NCBI GenBank assembly: GCA_002722295.1
Contig: PBLF01000023.1
Span: 21,105 to 85,104, forward strand
Length of the DNA stretch: 64,000 nt
Reading direction: 5' to 3'
Origin: Stappia sp.
GTDB lineage: Bacteria; Pseudomonadota; Alphaproteobacteria; Rhizobiales; Stappiaceae
The notes below the pieces were generated by a model. The model saw only the letters and a program-made list of their open reading frames with translations. It was not told the DNA's origin and did not search any database. Shown in pieces: positions 46,980-55,734 of the stretch. The position numbers and the translations under genes were made by a program. Each line of letters starts with the position of its first letter. Within the stretch, counting starts at the first letter, position 1.

Positions 46980-47000
46980 CTTTCAAAATATTCTTGAAAG
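46980..47000. promoter_or_regulatory. Palindrome in the AT-rich uraD promoter region
   Basis: CTTTCAA and TTGAAAG form exact 7-bp arms around a seven-base AT-rich centre, 87 bases before the uraD GTG. The surroundings (46950-47015) are strikingly AT-rich, with a TATTGATAAT stretch at 46952. A site for a purine-responsive regulator is likely, but which one is not shown. Confidence 0.4.
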
Positions 47001-47119
47001 AATTGTTGCCGTCCCGCGTGCCTCGCGCGCACGGGCGGAGGTGGCGGGCGTGACTCGATTTTCCATCAATATTCGCGCAATTCGACGTCGATTTAGGCAC
47101 GAAATTGCACGAGCCTGCA

Positions 47120-48049
47120 TCACGCGCCGGCCGGATCCGGAAGCGGACGGCTCAGCGCGGCCCGGCACCGCTCCGCGACGAAATCGGCGAAGATCCGGAT
47201 CTTCGGATCCTCGTAGCGCTTGTGCGGATAGAGACAGGCGAGACGCACGGGCAACGGCGGCGTCTCGCGGCAGACCTCGACGAGCCGTCCGCTCGCCAGA
47301 TGCTCGGCCACCTCGAAACGCGGCTTGTTGACGATGCCGGCGCCCGCCAGCGCCCAGTCGGTCAGAACGTCGCCGTCGTCGGATTCAAACGGTCCCGAGA
47401 CCTCGTATCGCTTCGCGCCGCGCGGCCCGCCGAGCGTCCAGTGAAACTCGTTGGCACCAGGAAACCGCAGCAGGAGACAATGATGATGCTCGCGCACAAG
47501 GTCCGCCCCGCACTCGGGGAAGCCATGCTCCTCCAGATAGGCGGGGCTTGCGCACAGCACGCGCTCGCAGTCGTGGATCGCGCGCATCCTGAGTTCCGAA
47601 TCCGCCGGCGTGCCGAGGACAAACGCCAGATCCAGCCCCTCGCCCAGCACGTCCACCGTCCGGTCCGACAGGCGCAGGCGCACGTCCACCTCCGGATAGT
47701 CCTTCTTGAACAAGGGGATGAGCGGCGCGATCAGGCGCCTGCCGATCCCCAGCGGCGCGGCGGCGAAGATCGAGCCGCGCGGATTCCGCGACAGTGCCAC
47801 GACCGCGCCTTCGGCCTCCTCGATCGCCTCCAGGATCTTGATTGCCCCCTTGTGGAACAACGTTCCGTGCTCCGTCGGCGCGAGCTTGCGGGTCGTGCGG
47901 TTGAACAGGCGCACCCCGAGATGCTTCTCCAGTTCCGCGATCCGGCTGGACACGACGGCCGGAGAAACGCGCTGGTCGCGCGCGGCCGCCGACATGGAGC
48001 CGAGATCGACCACACGCACGAAAACCTTGAGCATGTTCACATAGGACAC
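47120..48049 (-). CDS. LysR family transcriptional regulator
   Basis: A 309-residue LysR regulator: winged helix-turn-helix at about residues 6-65 (MLKVFVRVVDLGSMSAAARDQRVSPAVVSSRIAELEKHLGVRLFNRTTRKLAPT), then a LysR substrate-binding domain at about 95-295. GTG 48049 has GGAG six bases upstream; ATG 48034 (304 residues) is the alternative. It sits between uraD-alc and the divergent puuD, so it is the probable regulator of urate catabolism. Its coinducer may be a urate-derived compound (inferred). Confidence 0.9.
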   Translation of the reverse strand: MSYVNMLKVFVRVVDLGSMSAAARDQRVSPAVVSSRIAELEKHLGVRLFNRTTRKLAPTEHGTLFHKGAIKILEAIEEAEGAVVALSRNPRGSIFAAAPLGIGRRLIAPLIPLFKKDYPEVDVRLRLSDRTVDVLGEGLDLAFVLGTPADSELRMRAIHDCERVLCASPAYLEEHGFPECGADLVREHHHCLLLRFPGANEFHWTLGGPRGAKRYEVSGPFESDDGDVLTDWALAGAGIVNKPRFEVAEHLASGRLVEVCRETPPLPVRLACLYPHKRYEDPKIRIFADFVAERCRAALSRPLPDPAGA

Positions 48050-48330
48050 GCGACGCTCCGGGGTTCTGGCGGCACCGGCCGCAAGGTCCCGCGAAGCCTG
48101 CACCCGGGCCCTTGTGATTTTCAAGGATGATTTGAGAGTGCTGGAAAAATTTCCGGGATTTTTTGTAAATCGTTCCTCTGCCACTCTGGCCCGACGATAC
48201 GATGCGGGACCCGCTTGCGCGGGACGCGCCGGTGCCATGGAGATGGCATGAAACCTGCTGGGCCCGTGCGTGGGCACCGGCCGGGTCCATGCGCCGGCGC
48301 GGGCGGACAAGTGTGGGGAGCGACAAGGAT

Positions 48331-49566
48331 ATGACTTCGGCGATCATGTGGGACTGGATGGCCTTCGGCGTGCGCTGGGTGCACGTCATCACGGCGATCG
48401 CCTGGATCGGTTCCTCCTTTTATTTCATTGCCCTGGACCTTGGCCTGCGCAAGTCGCCGGATCTGCCCAGGGGCGTTCACGGCGAGGAATGGCAGGTCCA
48501 CGGCGGCGGCTTCTATCATGTGCGCAAGTATCTGGTCGCACCGCCAGAGCTTCCCGAGCACCTGACCTGGTTCAAGTGGGAAAGCTACGCCACCTGGCTG
48601 TCCGGTTTCGCCATGCTCTGCGTCGTCTACTACGCCGGCGCCGACCTCTATCTGATCGACCCGAATGTGCTCGAGTTGCCGGTCTGGGGCGCCATCGCCC
48701 TCTCGCTCGCCTCCATCGCCTTCGGCTGGATCGTCTACGACCTTCTGTGCAAGTCGCCGGTCGGCAGGAGCACGACGGGGCTCATGATCGTGCTCTACGG
48801 CGTGCTGGTCGCCATGGCCTTCGGCTACACGCAGGTGTTTTCGGGCCGTGCGGCTCTGCTGCACCTGGGCGCCTTCACCGCGACGATCATGTCCGCCAAC
48901 GTGTTCATGATCATCATTCCGAACCAGAAGAAGGTCGTGGCCGACCTTCTGGCGGGCCGCGCGCCGGACCCGGCCCTGGGCGCCCAGGCCAAGCAGCGTT
49001 CGCTTCACAACAACTACCTGACGCTGCCGGTCCTTTTCCTGATGCTGTCGAACCACTACCCGCTGGCCTTCGCCACGCCGTGGAACTGGGCGATCGCCTC
49101 GCTGGTCTTCCTGATGGGCGTCACGATCCGCCATTTCTTCAACGAGATGCACGCCGGACGCGGCAAGCCCTGGTGGACCTGGCTCCTGACGGCGGCCCTT
49201 TTCGCCGCCATCATGTGGCTTTCCGTCCAGCCCGGCCCGGACGGCGTCCGGGTTCGGGAGGCCGATTACGATGCCCCGATGACCGCGCTTCAGGCCCGTT
49301 TCGCCGACGATCCGCACTTCGAGGGCGTCCGCGACACGGTGCTCGCGCGCTGCTCCATGTGCCACGCCCGCGAGCCGCTGTGGGAGGGCATCGCCGCTCC
49401 GCCGAAGGGCGTTCTTCTGGAGACCGACCGCGACATCGCCGCCCATGCGCGTGAGATCTACCTGCAGGCCGGCATCACCCATGCCATGCCGCCGGCCAAT
49501 GTGACCTTCGTGGAGCCTGCGGAACGCGCGCATCTGGCTGCCTGGTACGAGAGCGCGAGCCGCTGA
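48331..49566 (+). CDS. puuD: Urate hydroxylase PuuD (membrane urate oxidase with cytochrome c domain)
   Basis: A 411-residue inner-membrane enzyme that oxidises urate to 5-hydroxyisourate, passing electrons to a C-terminal cytochrome c. About eight helices occupy residues 10-300, with FGVRWVHVITAIAWIGSSFYFIALD at the start; the C-terminal haem site is CSMCH at residues 341-345, and a Met in ITHAMPPANVTF (about 390) is a likely axial ligand. It is divergent from the LysR regulator. The ATG has AAGGAT and GGGGAG upstream. No HiuH or allantoinase is in the window. Confidence 0.93.
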   Translation: MTSAIMWDWMAFGVRWVHVITAIAWIGSSFYFIALDLGLRKSPDLPRGVHGEEWQVHGGGFYHVRKYLVAPPELPEHLTWFKWESYATWLSGFAMLCVVYYAGADLYLIDPNVLELPVWGAIALSLASIAFGWIVYDLLCKSPVGRSTTGLMIVLYGVLVAMAFGYTQVFSGRAALLHLGAFTATIMSANVFMIIIPNQKKVVADLLAGRAPDPALGAQAKQRSLHNNYLTLPVLFLMLSNHYPLAFATPWNWAIASLVFLMGVTIRHFFNEMHAGRGKPWWTWLLTAALFAAIMWLSVQPGPDGVRVREADYDAPMTALQARFADDPHFEGVRDTVLARCSMCHAREPLWEGIAAPPKGVLLETDRDIAAHAREIYLQAGITHAMPPANVTFVEPAERAHLAAWYESASR

Positions 49567-49588
49567 CGCGGATCGCGCCACACGGCGA

Positions 49589-49627
49589 TGCACATGTGCA
49601 ACAGCACGGCAAAAACGTCGAGACGTT
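49589..49627. promoter_or_regulatory. Two perfect palindromes upstream of the MipA/OmpV gene
   Basis: TGCACATGTGCA (49589-49600) and AACGTC-GA-GACGTT (49614-49627) are perfect palindromes with centres 26 bp apart. A TATAAG -10-like element lies at 49652-49657, so the pair would sit just above a weak -35 region, as activator or repressor sites do. Confidence 0.4.
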
Positions 49628-49713
49628 AGGGTTTTCCGGTCCGGTTGACGCTATAAGGATCGCATGTGGCCCGCGCACGGGCCGTCTTTCGAATTCGGAG
49701 TGATCGGACCGCC

Positions 49714-50532
49714 ATGCGCACCGCCCTCAAGACCAGCCTTCTTGCCGTCGCAACCCTGCTCGCGATGGGCGCCGGCGCCAGCGCGCAGGACAGCCTCACG
49801 CCGCCGGACGACATGCCGCTGCCCAAGCGCCAGTACGTGGTGGATCTCGGCATCGGCGCGCTTGCCCAGCCCAAGTACGAGGGCGCCGACAAGCTGATGG
49901 TCACGCCCATGCCGATCATCAGCTTCGCACGCTTCTACTTTCCCGGTTTCGGCCAGGTGAGCGATGGCGAGATCAAGAAGCGCGGCTTCTTCTTCTACCC
50001 GTCCTTCAACTACATCGGCGAGCGCAAGGCCTCCGACTCGGCCCATCTGACCGGCACCAACAAGGTCGACTGGGCGCTCGAACTCGGCGCGGGCGCAGGG
50101 TTCCGCTATGACTGGTTCCGCGCCTTCGTGGAGGTCCGTCAGGGCATCAACGGTCACACGGGTCAGGTCGGCCGCCTCGGCGCCGACGTGATCATGAACC
50201 CGATGGAGCGGCTGCAGCTTTCGCTCGGCCCCCGCGCCGACTTCGCCTCCGGCGACTACATGCGCACCTACTTCGGCGTCTCGGCCACCGAGGCCGCCGC
50301 GCCCGGCAGCGTGCTGTCGGCCTACCGCCCGAGCGGCGGCTTCAAGACGGTCGGCCTGCTCGGCCGTGCCAGCTACGCGGTGACCAACGAGACCTCGCTG
50401 CACCTGCAGGCGGGCTGGGACCGCTACGTCGGCGACGCCGCCAAGAGCCCGATCGTCAAGACCGGCGACAGGGACCGCTTCACCATCGGCGCGGGCGTGA
50501 CCTACCGCTTCGCCTTCGACCTGTTCGACTGA
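49714..50532 (+). CDS. MipA/OmpV family outer-membrane protein
   Basis: A 272-residue protein with a signal peptide (residues 1-26, ASA end). The mature part is a series of amphipathic beta-strands, including YVVDLGIGALAQPKYEGADK and a RQGINGHTGQVGRLGADVIMNP segment typical of MipA/OmpV, and it ends in a beta strand YRFAFDLFD. MipA-type proteins are thought to link outer membrane and murein-synthesis enzymes; no MltA or PBP gene is adjacent. ATG 49714 is the start that yields a proper signal peptide. Confidence 0.9.
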   Translation: MRTALKTSLLAVATLLAMGAGASAQDSLTPPDDMPLPKRQYVVDLGIGALAQPKYEGADKLMVTPMPIISFARFYFPGFGQVSDGEIKKRGFFFYPSFNYIGERKASDSAHLTGTNKVDWALELGAGAGFRYDWFRAFVEVRQGINGHTGQVGRLGADVIMNPMERLQLSLGPRADFASGDYMRTYFGVSATEAAAPGSVLSAYRPSGGFKTVGLLGRASYAVTNETSLHLQAGWDRYVGDAAKSPIVKTGDRDRFTIGAGVTYRFAFDLFD

Positions 50533-50573
50533 TACAGGCCGGGTTCGGGAGGACTTTCCTCCGGAAAGACACG

Positions 50574-50610
50574 AAAAGGGCGCCCGGACAGGATCCGCGG
50601 CGCCCTTTTT
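50574..50610. terminator. Bidirectional terminator after the MipA gene
   Basis: AAAAGGGCGCC and GGCGCCCTTTT are exact 11-bp arms around a 14-base loop, with T- and A-rich flanks on both sides. It lies between the MipA gene and the convergent pentapeptide gene. Confidence 0.85.
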
Positions 50611-50631
50611 CATGCGTTTTCACCCGTGCGA

Positions 50632-51468
50632 CTACTTCAGGTCATCGCAGACCGGCAGCGTGATCCCGTAGGGAAGCTTCGTGCTCTCGTCGCCGCATGC
50701 GCCCACCATGCGGCTCTGGTCAAGCCCTGTCGCCCCGCGCAGGTCCGCCCCGACAAGCCGGGTCCGGCGGAGGAGCGCATCCTGGAAGTTGGCGCCGGAA
50801 AGATCCGCGCCCGAAAGATCGGCGCTGGAGAAATGACCGCCCGAAAAATCGGCATCCCGCGCATAGGCACCGGCCGCATTGACACGGTCGAAATCGCAAT
50901 TCGGCATCCGCGCTCCGGACAGATCCGCCCCCGACAGGTTCGCCCGTTCGAAATTGGCGCCATCCATCTTAGTGCTCTGGAACGACGCCCCTCTGGCATC
51001 CATGCGGATCATCAGCGCGCCGCGCAGGTCCGAACCGTCGAGCCGCGCACCGTCGAGCCGGGCCTCTATGAGGTCCGCGTCGCGCAGGTCCACCTCGCTC
51101 AGGTTGGCGCCGGAAAGGATTGCCTTTTCAAGGTCCACGCCACGCATCTGGGCACCGGTGAAGTCGCCGCCGGAAAGGTCGGCCCGCTCAAGCTCCGTGC
51201 GCCGCAGGTCCGCCCGCCGCAGGTCCGCGCCGGGCAGCACGGCCTCCTTGAGGTCCGCCTCGCGCAGCACCGCACGCGAAAGCTGCGCCTTGTCGAGGTT
51301 GAGGGCCCTGAGCTCCGACAGCCGCAAATCACAGCGCTCGCACATTCCCGTACGACGAAGCTGTTCCTGCGGCGTCTCGTCGGCGGCGGCATGGGACACC
51401 GCCGCGAACGCGGCAAGCACGGCAACTGCCAGGGGGCGGGAGATTTCGCCGATATGCGGGAGCGGCAT
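50632..51468 (-). CDS. Secreted pentapeptide-repeat protein
   Basis: A 278-residue protein with a signal peptide (about 1-27), a short linker containing a Cys pair (MCERCDLRLSELRAL), and then about 35 consecutive A(D/N)Lxx-type pentapeptides (for example ADLSGADLSGANFQ), which build a right-handed quadrilateral beta-helix. A C-terminal Cys pair may form a disulphide (GACGDESTKLPYGITLPVC). Most pentapeptide proteins are cytosolic; this one is exported. GTG 51471 precedes ATG 51468. Role unknown. It faces away from the L,D-transpeptidase gene. Confidence 0.9.
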   Translation of the reverse strand: MPLPHIGEISRPLAVAVLAAFAAVSHAAADETPQEQLRRTGMCERCDLRLSELRALNLDKAQLSRAVLREADLKEAVLPGADLRRADLRRTELERADLSGGDFTGAQMRGVDLEKAILSGANLSEVDLRDADLIEARLDGARLDGSDLRGALMIRMDARGASFQSTKMDGANFERANLSGADLSGARMPNCDFDRVNAAGAYARDADFSGGHFSSADLSGADLSGANFQDALLRRTRLVGADLRGATGLDQSRMVGACGDESTKLPYGITLPVCDDLK

Positions 51469-51675
51469 CACACTCGGTCCTTCTTCGAAGCACGTCCCTG
51501 AAATCTAGGACGCCTGGCGCCCCATTTTAAGGGGGCGTGACCGGAAGCCGGCCGGCCGTCACCAGGAATACGTACTTCCCGCGGGGTCAGCTTCACGTCA
51601 TGATGGTCCTGAAAGAAGGCGCCCACGGGAACCTTTGAACAGTATGGGGCCATCCGCGCTCCGGGGGGACAAGAC

Positions 51676-52116
51676 ATGAAACAGTTCAGCCTCGCCACGG
51701 TTGCGGTGCTAGCCTTCCTTGCCGCCTTCGTCGGTCCGGATCCGGTCGCGCGGGCGGCAAGCGTTCTCGCCCGCATCGACATTTCCGAACAGCGCATGAC
51801 GGTCTTCGTGGACGGACGGCGCGCGGCGCGCTGGCCGGTGTCGACCGCGCGACGCGGCTACCGCACACCGGTCGGGACCTTTCGCCCGGGGAGAATGTAC
51901 AAACGCTACTTCTCGAAGAAATATCACGGCTCGCCGATGCCGTATTCGGTCTTCTTCCACGGCGGCTACGCCATTCACGGCACCAATGCGATCCGCTCGC
52001 TCGGCCGGCCGGCGTCCCACGGCTGCATCCGCCTGCATCCCGACAACGCCCGGCAGCTCTTCACGATGATCGAACGTCACGGAAAACGGAATGCGCGAAT
52101 CGTCATTACCCGGTAA
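51676..52116 (+). CDS. Small periplasmic L,D-transpeptidase
   Basis: A 146-residue enzyme: signal peptide 1-27, then a minimal YkuD domain with ISEQRMTVFVDGRRAARWPVSTARRGYRTPVGTF and the catalytic block IHGTNAIRSLGRPASHGCIRLHPDNA with the nucleophilic Cys. It is much shorter than the window's other two L,D-transpeptidases. It likely cross-links peptidoglycan or is a specialised variant. It is divergent from the pentapeptide-repeat gene, with a 207-base gap between the two starts. Confidence 0.92.
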   Translation: MKQFSLATVAVLAFLAAFVGPDPVARAASVLARIDISEQRMTVFVDGRRAARWPVSTARRGYRTPVGTFRPGRMYKRYFSKKYHGSPMPYSVFFHGGYAIHGTNAIRSLGRPASHGCIRLHPDNARQLFTMIERHGKRNARIVITR

Positions 52117-52639
52117 CCTTTACCGGCGATCGCCGTGAGCCGCCCCTTTTCGTGAGGGACCGTCTCGCCTAGATTGCGGGAAGAAAGTGCCTCGCCGGAC
52201 GCTTCGCAGTCGCGAGCGTCGGCGCCAGGTCCGTCGGGACGATGCGCCAGGCGAGAGTGCCTGGCGGGACGAAGGAAGACAGCGGGGTCGCATTTGCCGC
52301 CTTCCCTCGTCCGCCAATCGCTGACGACGCACAACCTGACTATCAGCGTGCCAATGATGCCGCAAAACCCTTGCCAAATCGTTGGCACGCTGAAGTTCAG
52401 GATCTGGTAGGCGAAAGCCCCTGAGACCACCAGATACAGCGCCTGTTAACCCTTCCAAAACCTCTTCCGCATTGCATTTCGCAAGCCCTCCCGCAAAGTC
52501 GGGGAAAGGGTAAATCCGCCCTTAACCCTTTTGCCGGTTTTGCCGGGTCCTCTCACTCGGGCGCAGCGATGCGGGAGGGTGATTCGCGCATCTGATTCGC
52601 ATCCGGTTCAGCGCCCGCGAACCGGCGTTCCTTGCCGGC
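52117..52639. other. 523-base gap with several hairpins, no supported gene
   Basis: Four exact inverted repeats lie here: CCGGTAA/TTACCGG (52110-52126), CGCCAGGC-GAGAGT-GCCTGGCG (52245-52266), CAGCGTGCCAA with TTGGCACGCTG (52344-52354 and 52382-52392), and a GACGCT/AGCGTC pair near 52200-52220. Short reading frames exist on both strands but have no family resemblance or ribosome site. It could hold a small RNA, a scattered repeat or protein-binding sites. TTAACCCTT-type words (near 52446 and 52522) recur at the right end. Confidence 0.5.
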
Positions 52640-53656
52640 TCACATGAACTCGCCACGCAGATTGATCGTGGAGTGATGACCGACATCGTCATAATGGGCC
52701 GCCGCCCAGGCCTCCGCCGCACGACGCCCGATGTCGCGCAGATGGGTGAGGAACTCCCACTCCGCGTTCATCTTCGAGGATGCCTGCAACGGCTTGAGTT
52801 CGTCGGCAACCACCCTGTGCAGACGCACCTTCTGGTAAATTGAGTCATCCAGCTTGCCCTGTTCGATGAGCCGGGCAACGAACTCGATCGCGCGCATTTC
52901 CCGCAGAAGCGTCGAGTTGAAGGTGATCTCGTTGAGGCGGTTGAGAATTTCGCGCGCGGAGCGCGGTGTTTCCTCCCGCTCGACCGGATTGATCTGCACG
53001 AGGATCGTGTCCGGCGTCCCGGTGGTCCCGAACAGCGGAAACAGCGGCGGATTGCCCATGTAGCCGCCGTCCCAGTAGGGCACGCCGTCGATCTCCACCG
53101 CCTGGAACACATGCGGCAGGCAGGCCGAGGCCATCACCGAGTCGCAGGTGATCTCGTCGTTCTCGAAGACGCGGATCTTGCCGGTCTGCACGTTGGTCGC
53201 CGCCACGAACACCTTGAGGTGATCGCAGGCGCGCACAGCCTCGAAGTCGACATTCGCCTCGACGATCTCGCGCAGCGGGTTGAAGTTCAGGGGATTGAAG
53301 TCGTAGGGCGAGGAGAAATGGGTCGCCAGGTCCATCATCAAAAAGCCCGGCGACAGGTCGAGGCTCCATTTGCCGAGCGCGATGTCGAGCGGCGAGCGGC
53401 GCACCGGGCTGAACCACGCGCCCCGGCTCACCGCCTTCCAGAACCTTGCAAGCGCCTCGCGCGCGCCCTCCTCGTTGCCCTTGTGCAGTCCATCGGCCAG
53501 CACGACGGCGTTCATTGCCCCGGCGGAGGTGCCGCTCAGGCCACGGATGACGAATTTCTCGCTCTCCAGCAGCCAGTCGAGCACCCCCCAGGTGAAGGCG
53601 CCATGCGCGCCTCCGCCCTGGAGCGCCAGGTTCACCGGCTTGGGCGCGCCGCTCAT
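52640..53656 (-). CDS. Patatin-like phospholipase family protein
   Basis: A 338-residue lipid acyl hydrolase fold. The oxyanion motif is GGGAHGAF (14-21), the catalytic Ser lies in GTSAG (about residue 42-46), and the catalytic Asp in DGGYMGNPPL. No signal peptide, so cytosolic. The gene begins 37 bases after the bdhA stop on the same strand; patatin proteins co-encoded with 3-hydroxybutyrate dehydrogenase are known in Rhizobiales, where a PHB- or lipid-related job is plausible but not proven. Confidence 0.92.
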   Translation of the reverse strand: MSGAPKPVNLALQGGGAHGAFTWGVLDWLLESEKFVIRGLSGTSAGAMNAVVLADGLHKGNEEGAREALARFWKAVSRGAWFSPVRRSPLDIALGKWSLDLSPGFLMMDLATHFSSPYDFNPLNFNPLREIVEANVDFEAVRACDHLKVFVAATNVQTGKIRVFENDEITCDSVMASACLPHVFQAVEIDGVPYWDGGYMGNPPLFPLFGTTGTPDTILVQINPVEREETPRSAREILNRLNEITFNSTLLREMRAIEFVARLIEQGKLDDSIYQKVRLHRVVADELKPLQASSKMNAEWEFLTHLRDIGRRAAEAWAAAHYDDVGHHSTINLRGEFM

Positions 53657-53693
53657 CGCGGGCCGCCCGTACCGCGACGCAGGACGCGCACCG

Positions 53694-54503
53694 TCATTGG
53701 GCCACCCAGCCGCCGTCGAGCTGCATCATCGTTCCGGTGATGCAGGAGGCGGCGTCCGAGGTGAGGTAAAGCGCCATGCTGGCCACCTGATCGACGGTGA
53801 CGAACTGCTTGGTCGGCTGGGCCGCGAGCAGGACATCGCGTTTCACCTCTTCTTCCGTCAGGCCCCGCGCCTTCATCGTGTCGGGGATCTGGCGCTCGAC
53901 CAGCGGCGTCCAGACATAGCCCGGGCAGATGGCGTTGACGGTGATCCCTTCCTGGGCAACCTCGAGCGCGACCGTCTTGGTCAGGCCCGCGATGCCGTGC
54001 TTGGCCGCCACATAGGCGCTCTTGAAGGGCGAGGCGACCAGCGCATGGGCCGACGCCGTGTTGATGACGCGGCCCCAGCCCTTCTTCTTCATCGCCGGAA
54101 GCGCGGCACGGATCGTGTGGAAGGAGGAGGACAGGTTGATCGCGATGATCGCGTCCCATTTCTCGACCGGAAACTCGTCGACCGGCGACACATGCTGGAT
54201 GCCGGCGTTGTTGACCAGGATGTCGACCATGCCGAACGTGTCCGCGGCCTCGGCCATCATGGCGGCGATCTCGTCGCCCTTCGTCATGTCGGCACCGTTG
54301 TAGAGGCACTTCACGCCGAATTCGCTCTCGATTCCCGAGCGCTCCTTCTCAATGGCGTTCGCCTCGCCGAAGCCGTTGATGACGACATTAGCGCCATTGG
54401 CGGCCATGGTCCGGGCGATGGCGAGGCCGATGCCGGAGGTCGATCCGGTCACGAGGGCGGTCTTTCCGGCAAGCGACTTGTCAGAAGCGGATGCGGTGGT
54501 CAT
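53694..54503 (-). CDS. bdhA: 3-hydroxybutyrate dehydrogenase
   Basis: A 269-residue short-chain dehydrogenase that interconverts D-3-hydroxybutyrate and acetoacetate with NAD, a step in PHB use. The cofactor motif TGSTSGIG, the NNAGIQH block, the catalytic Ser in INTASAHAL, and Tyr-x-x-x-Lys in SAYVAAKHG match closely, as does ICPGYVWTPLVERQIPD. ATG 54503 follows GACAGG-type sequence. The patatin gene downstream is probably in the same transcript. Fits with the methylsuccinyl-CoA dehydrogenase gene elsewhere in the window. Confidence 0.95.
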   Translation of the reverse strand: MTTASASDKSLAGKTALVTGSTSGIGLAIARTMAANGANVVINGFGEANAIEKERSGIESEFGVKCLYNGADMTKGDEIAAMMAEAADTFGMVDILVNNAGIQHVSPVDEFPVEKWDAIIAINLSSSFHTIRAALPAMKKKGWGRVINTASAHALVASPFKSAYVAAKHGIAGLTKTVALEVAQEGITVNAICPGYVWTPLVERQIPDTMKARGLTEEEVKRDVLLAAQPTKQFVTVDQVASMALYLTSDAASCITGTMMQLDGGWVAQ

Positions 54504-54869
54504 TGCGACTGTCTCCTGTCCTGCCGGCGGGGCGGACTTGCGGTCCGCGTACCGTCAGCCTCGGGCGGATTGCGACCCCGGGGAGCCCCGGGATCCGGCG
54601 GGAAAAGGTCAGGCCCGGCGCAAGACGCGATGGCCATGCGCGAACTCCGGACCGTGCGCCTCCATTCAACATGGGTTGGCGCTGCACTGCAACAAGACCG
54701 CGCGACGCCTCGACGCAGCAGCGTGCACCTTGCGCCGCCCTGAGTGTCACCGCTCTGCTCCCGCGCGGATGGAGCCCGCGGACAATGCGATTGTCCGCCG
54801 GAATTGAGAATGACGGTACAGGGCCACGGGCGCGGAATCGCCCGCGCCGCCCCCCCGATTCCCGGCGGT
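54504..54869. other. 366-base gap upstream of bdhA, no gene seen
   Basis: This gap presumably holds the bdhA promoter. The only notable word is a TGC-rich stretch (GCTGCACTGCAAC at 54681-54693), of the kind PhaR-type PHB regulators favour; that link is weak. No supported gene, RNA or repeat was seen. Confidence 0.4.
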
Positions 54870-55637
54870 TCAGACAGAAGGCTGGGTCGGCATCTGGCGC
54901 TTGCGCAGGATGTAGTAGCCGCCCGTCAGGATGCCGATCTGAAGCGCCGTTGCCGCGATCTGCAGAGCGATGGACAGGATGGCGACCGCGACCGCGCCGA
55001 CGACCGATCCTCCGCCCAGGGCCCCGGCGGCAAAGCCCAGCACATAGTCGATCGCGCCAACCAGAAGCATCAGCAATACGCCCGCGATCGCCATGGGCAG
55101 CCCGAGCCCCCCGCTGTCGCGAAACGCTTCCCCAATGCCCAGCTTCTCGTCGAGCGCGGTGGCCGGCAGGATCAGCGACACACGCATGATCGAGGGCAGC
55201 ACGAAGAAGATCCCGAACAGTACCAGCAGGCCGAGGAGCATGGCCTGCATTTCGCCAACGCCGGATGCACCAAGGACACCGCCGATAATTGCCCCCACGA
55301 TGGAAAACGGAATCACGGTCATGAGCAAAATCAGAACAGTCTTGCCGATATAGCGCAGCTCACGCCCGCCGAACCGCAGGTGCACAGGCCCGGGGCGCTC
55401 CCGCAGCAAAAGGTTGCGATGCCAGGCAACAGCGATCGACCCACTCGAGGCGAGCAAGATCAGGGCAATCGGAATGGTCGCCACGGGAGCCCTCTCACCA
55501 AGCAGTAAGATCGCGAGGACCGAAAGCACCGCGATCAGCAGATACCAGGCCCAGCAGATGCGGATAAAGGCATCGAAGTCGGAAAAGAGCGCCTTCAAGG
55601 CCCCGGTGAACAGTCGCGTCGTCGTCTGGAAGAACAT
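54870..55637 (-). CDS. Polytopic membrane protein of unknown function (paralogue A)
   Basis: A 255-residue protein with about six hydrophobic segments. After a soluble start (TTTRLFTGALKALF), it has WAWYLLIAVLSVLAILLL, a basic loop with AWHRNLLLRERPGPVHLRFGGRELRYIGK, and a later LILPATALDEKLGIGEAFR motif. The same block order appears in the gene just upstream (55735), so the two are tandem paralogues. ATG 55637 is preceded by GGGGG. I do not recognise the family. The neighbours do not show its role. Confidence 0.75.
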   Translation of the reverse strand: MFFQTTTRLFTGALKALFSDFDAFIRICWAWYLLIAVLSVLAILLLGERAPVATIPIALILLASSGSIAVAWHRNLLLRERPGPVHLRFGGRELRYIGKTVLILLMTVIPFSIVGAIIGGVLGASGVGEMQAMLLGLLVLFGIFFVLPSIMRVSLILPATALDEKLGIGEAFRDSGGLGLPMAIAGVLLMLLVGAIDYVLGFAAGALGGGSVVGAVAVAILSIALQIAATALQIGILTGGYYILRKRQMPTQPSV

Positions 55638-55734
55638 GAGCCCCCACAATCCATTCAATACGGTTCCCTAGCCCGGGTTTAGCCCATTGCCTCACCGCGA
55701 ACCACCGCGAAAGCACAACCCTTGCGCGGAAAAT

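Noticed and set aside
52077..52430. Minus-strand frame of 117 codons in the 523-base gap
   Set aside because: It overlaps the end of the transpeptidase gene, lacks a ribosome site, and its sequence has no family resemblance.
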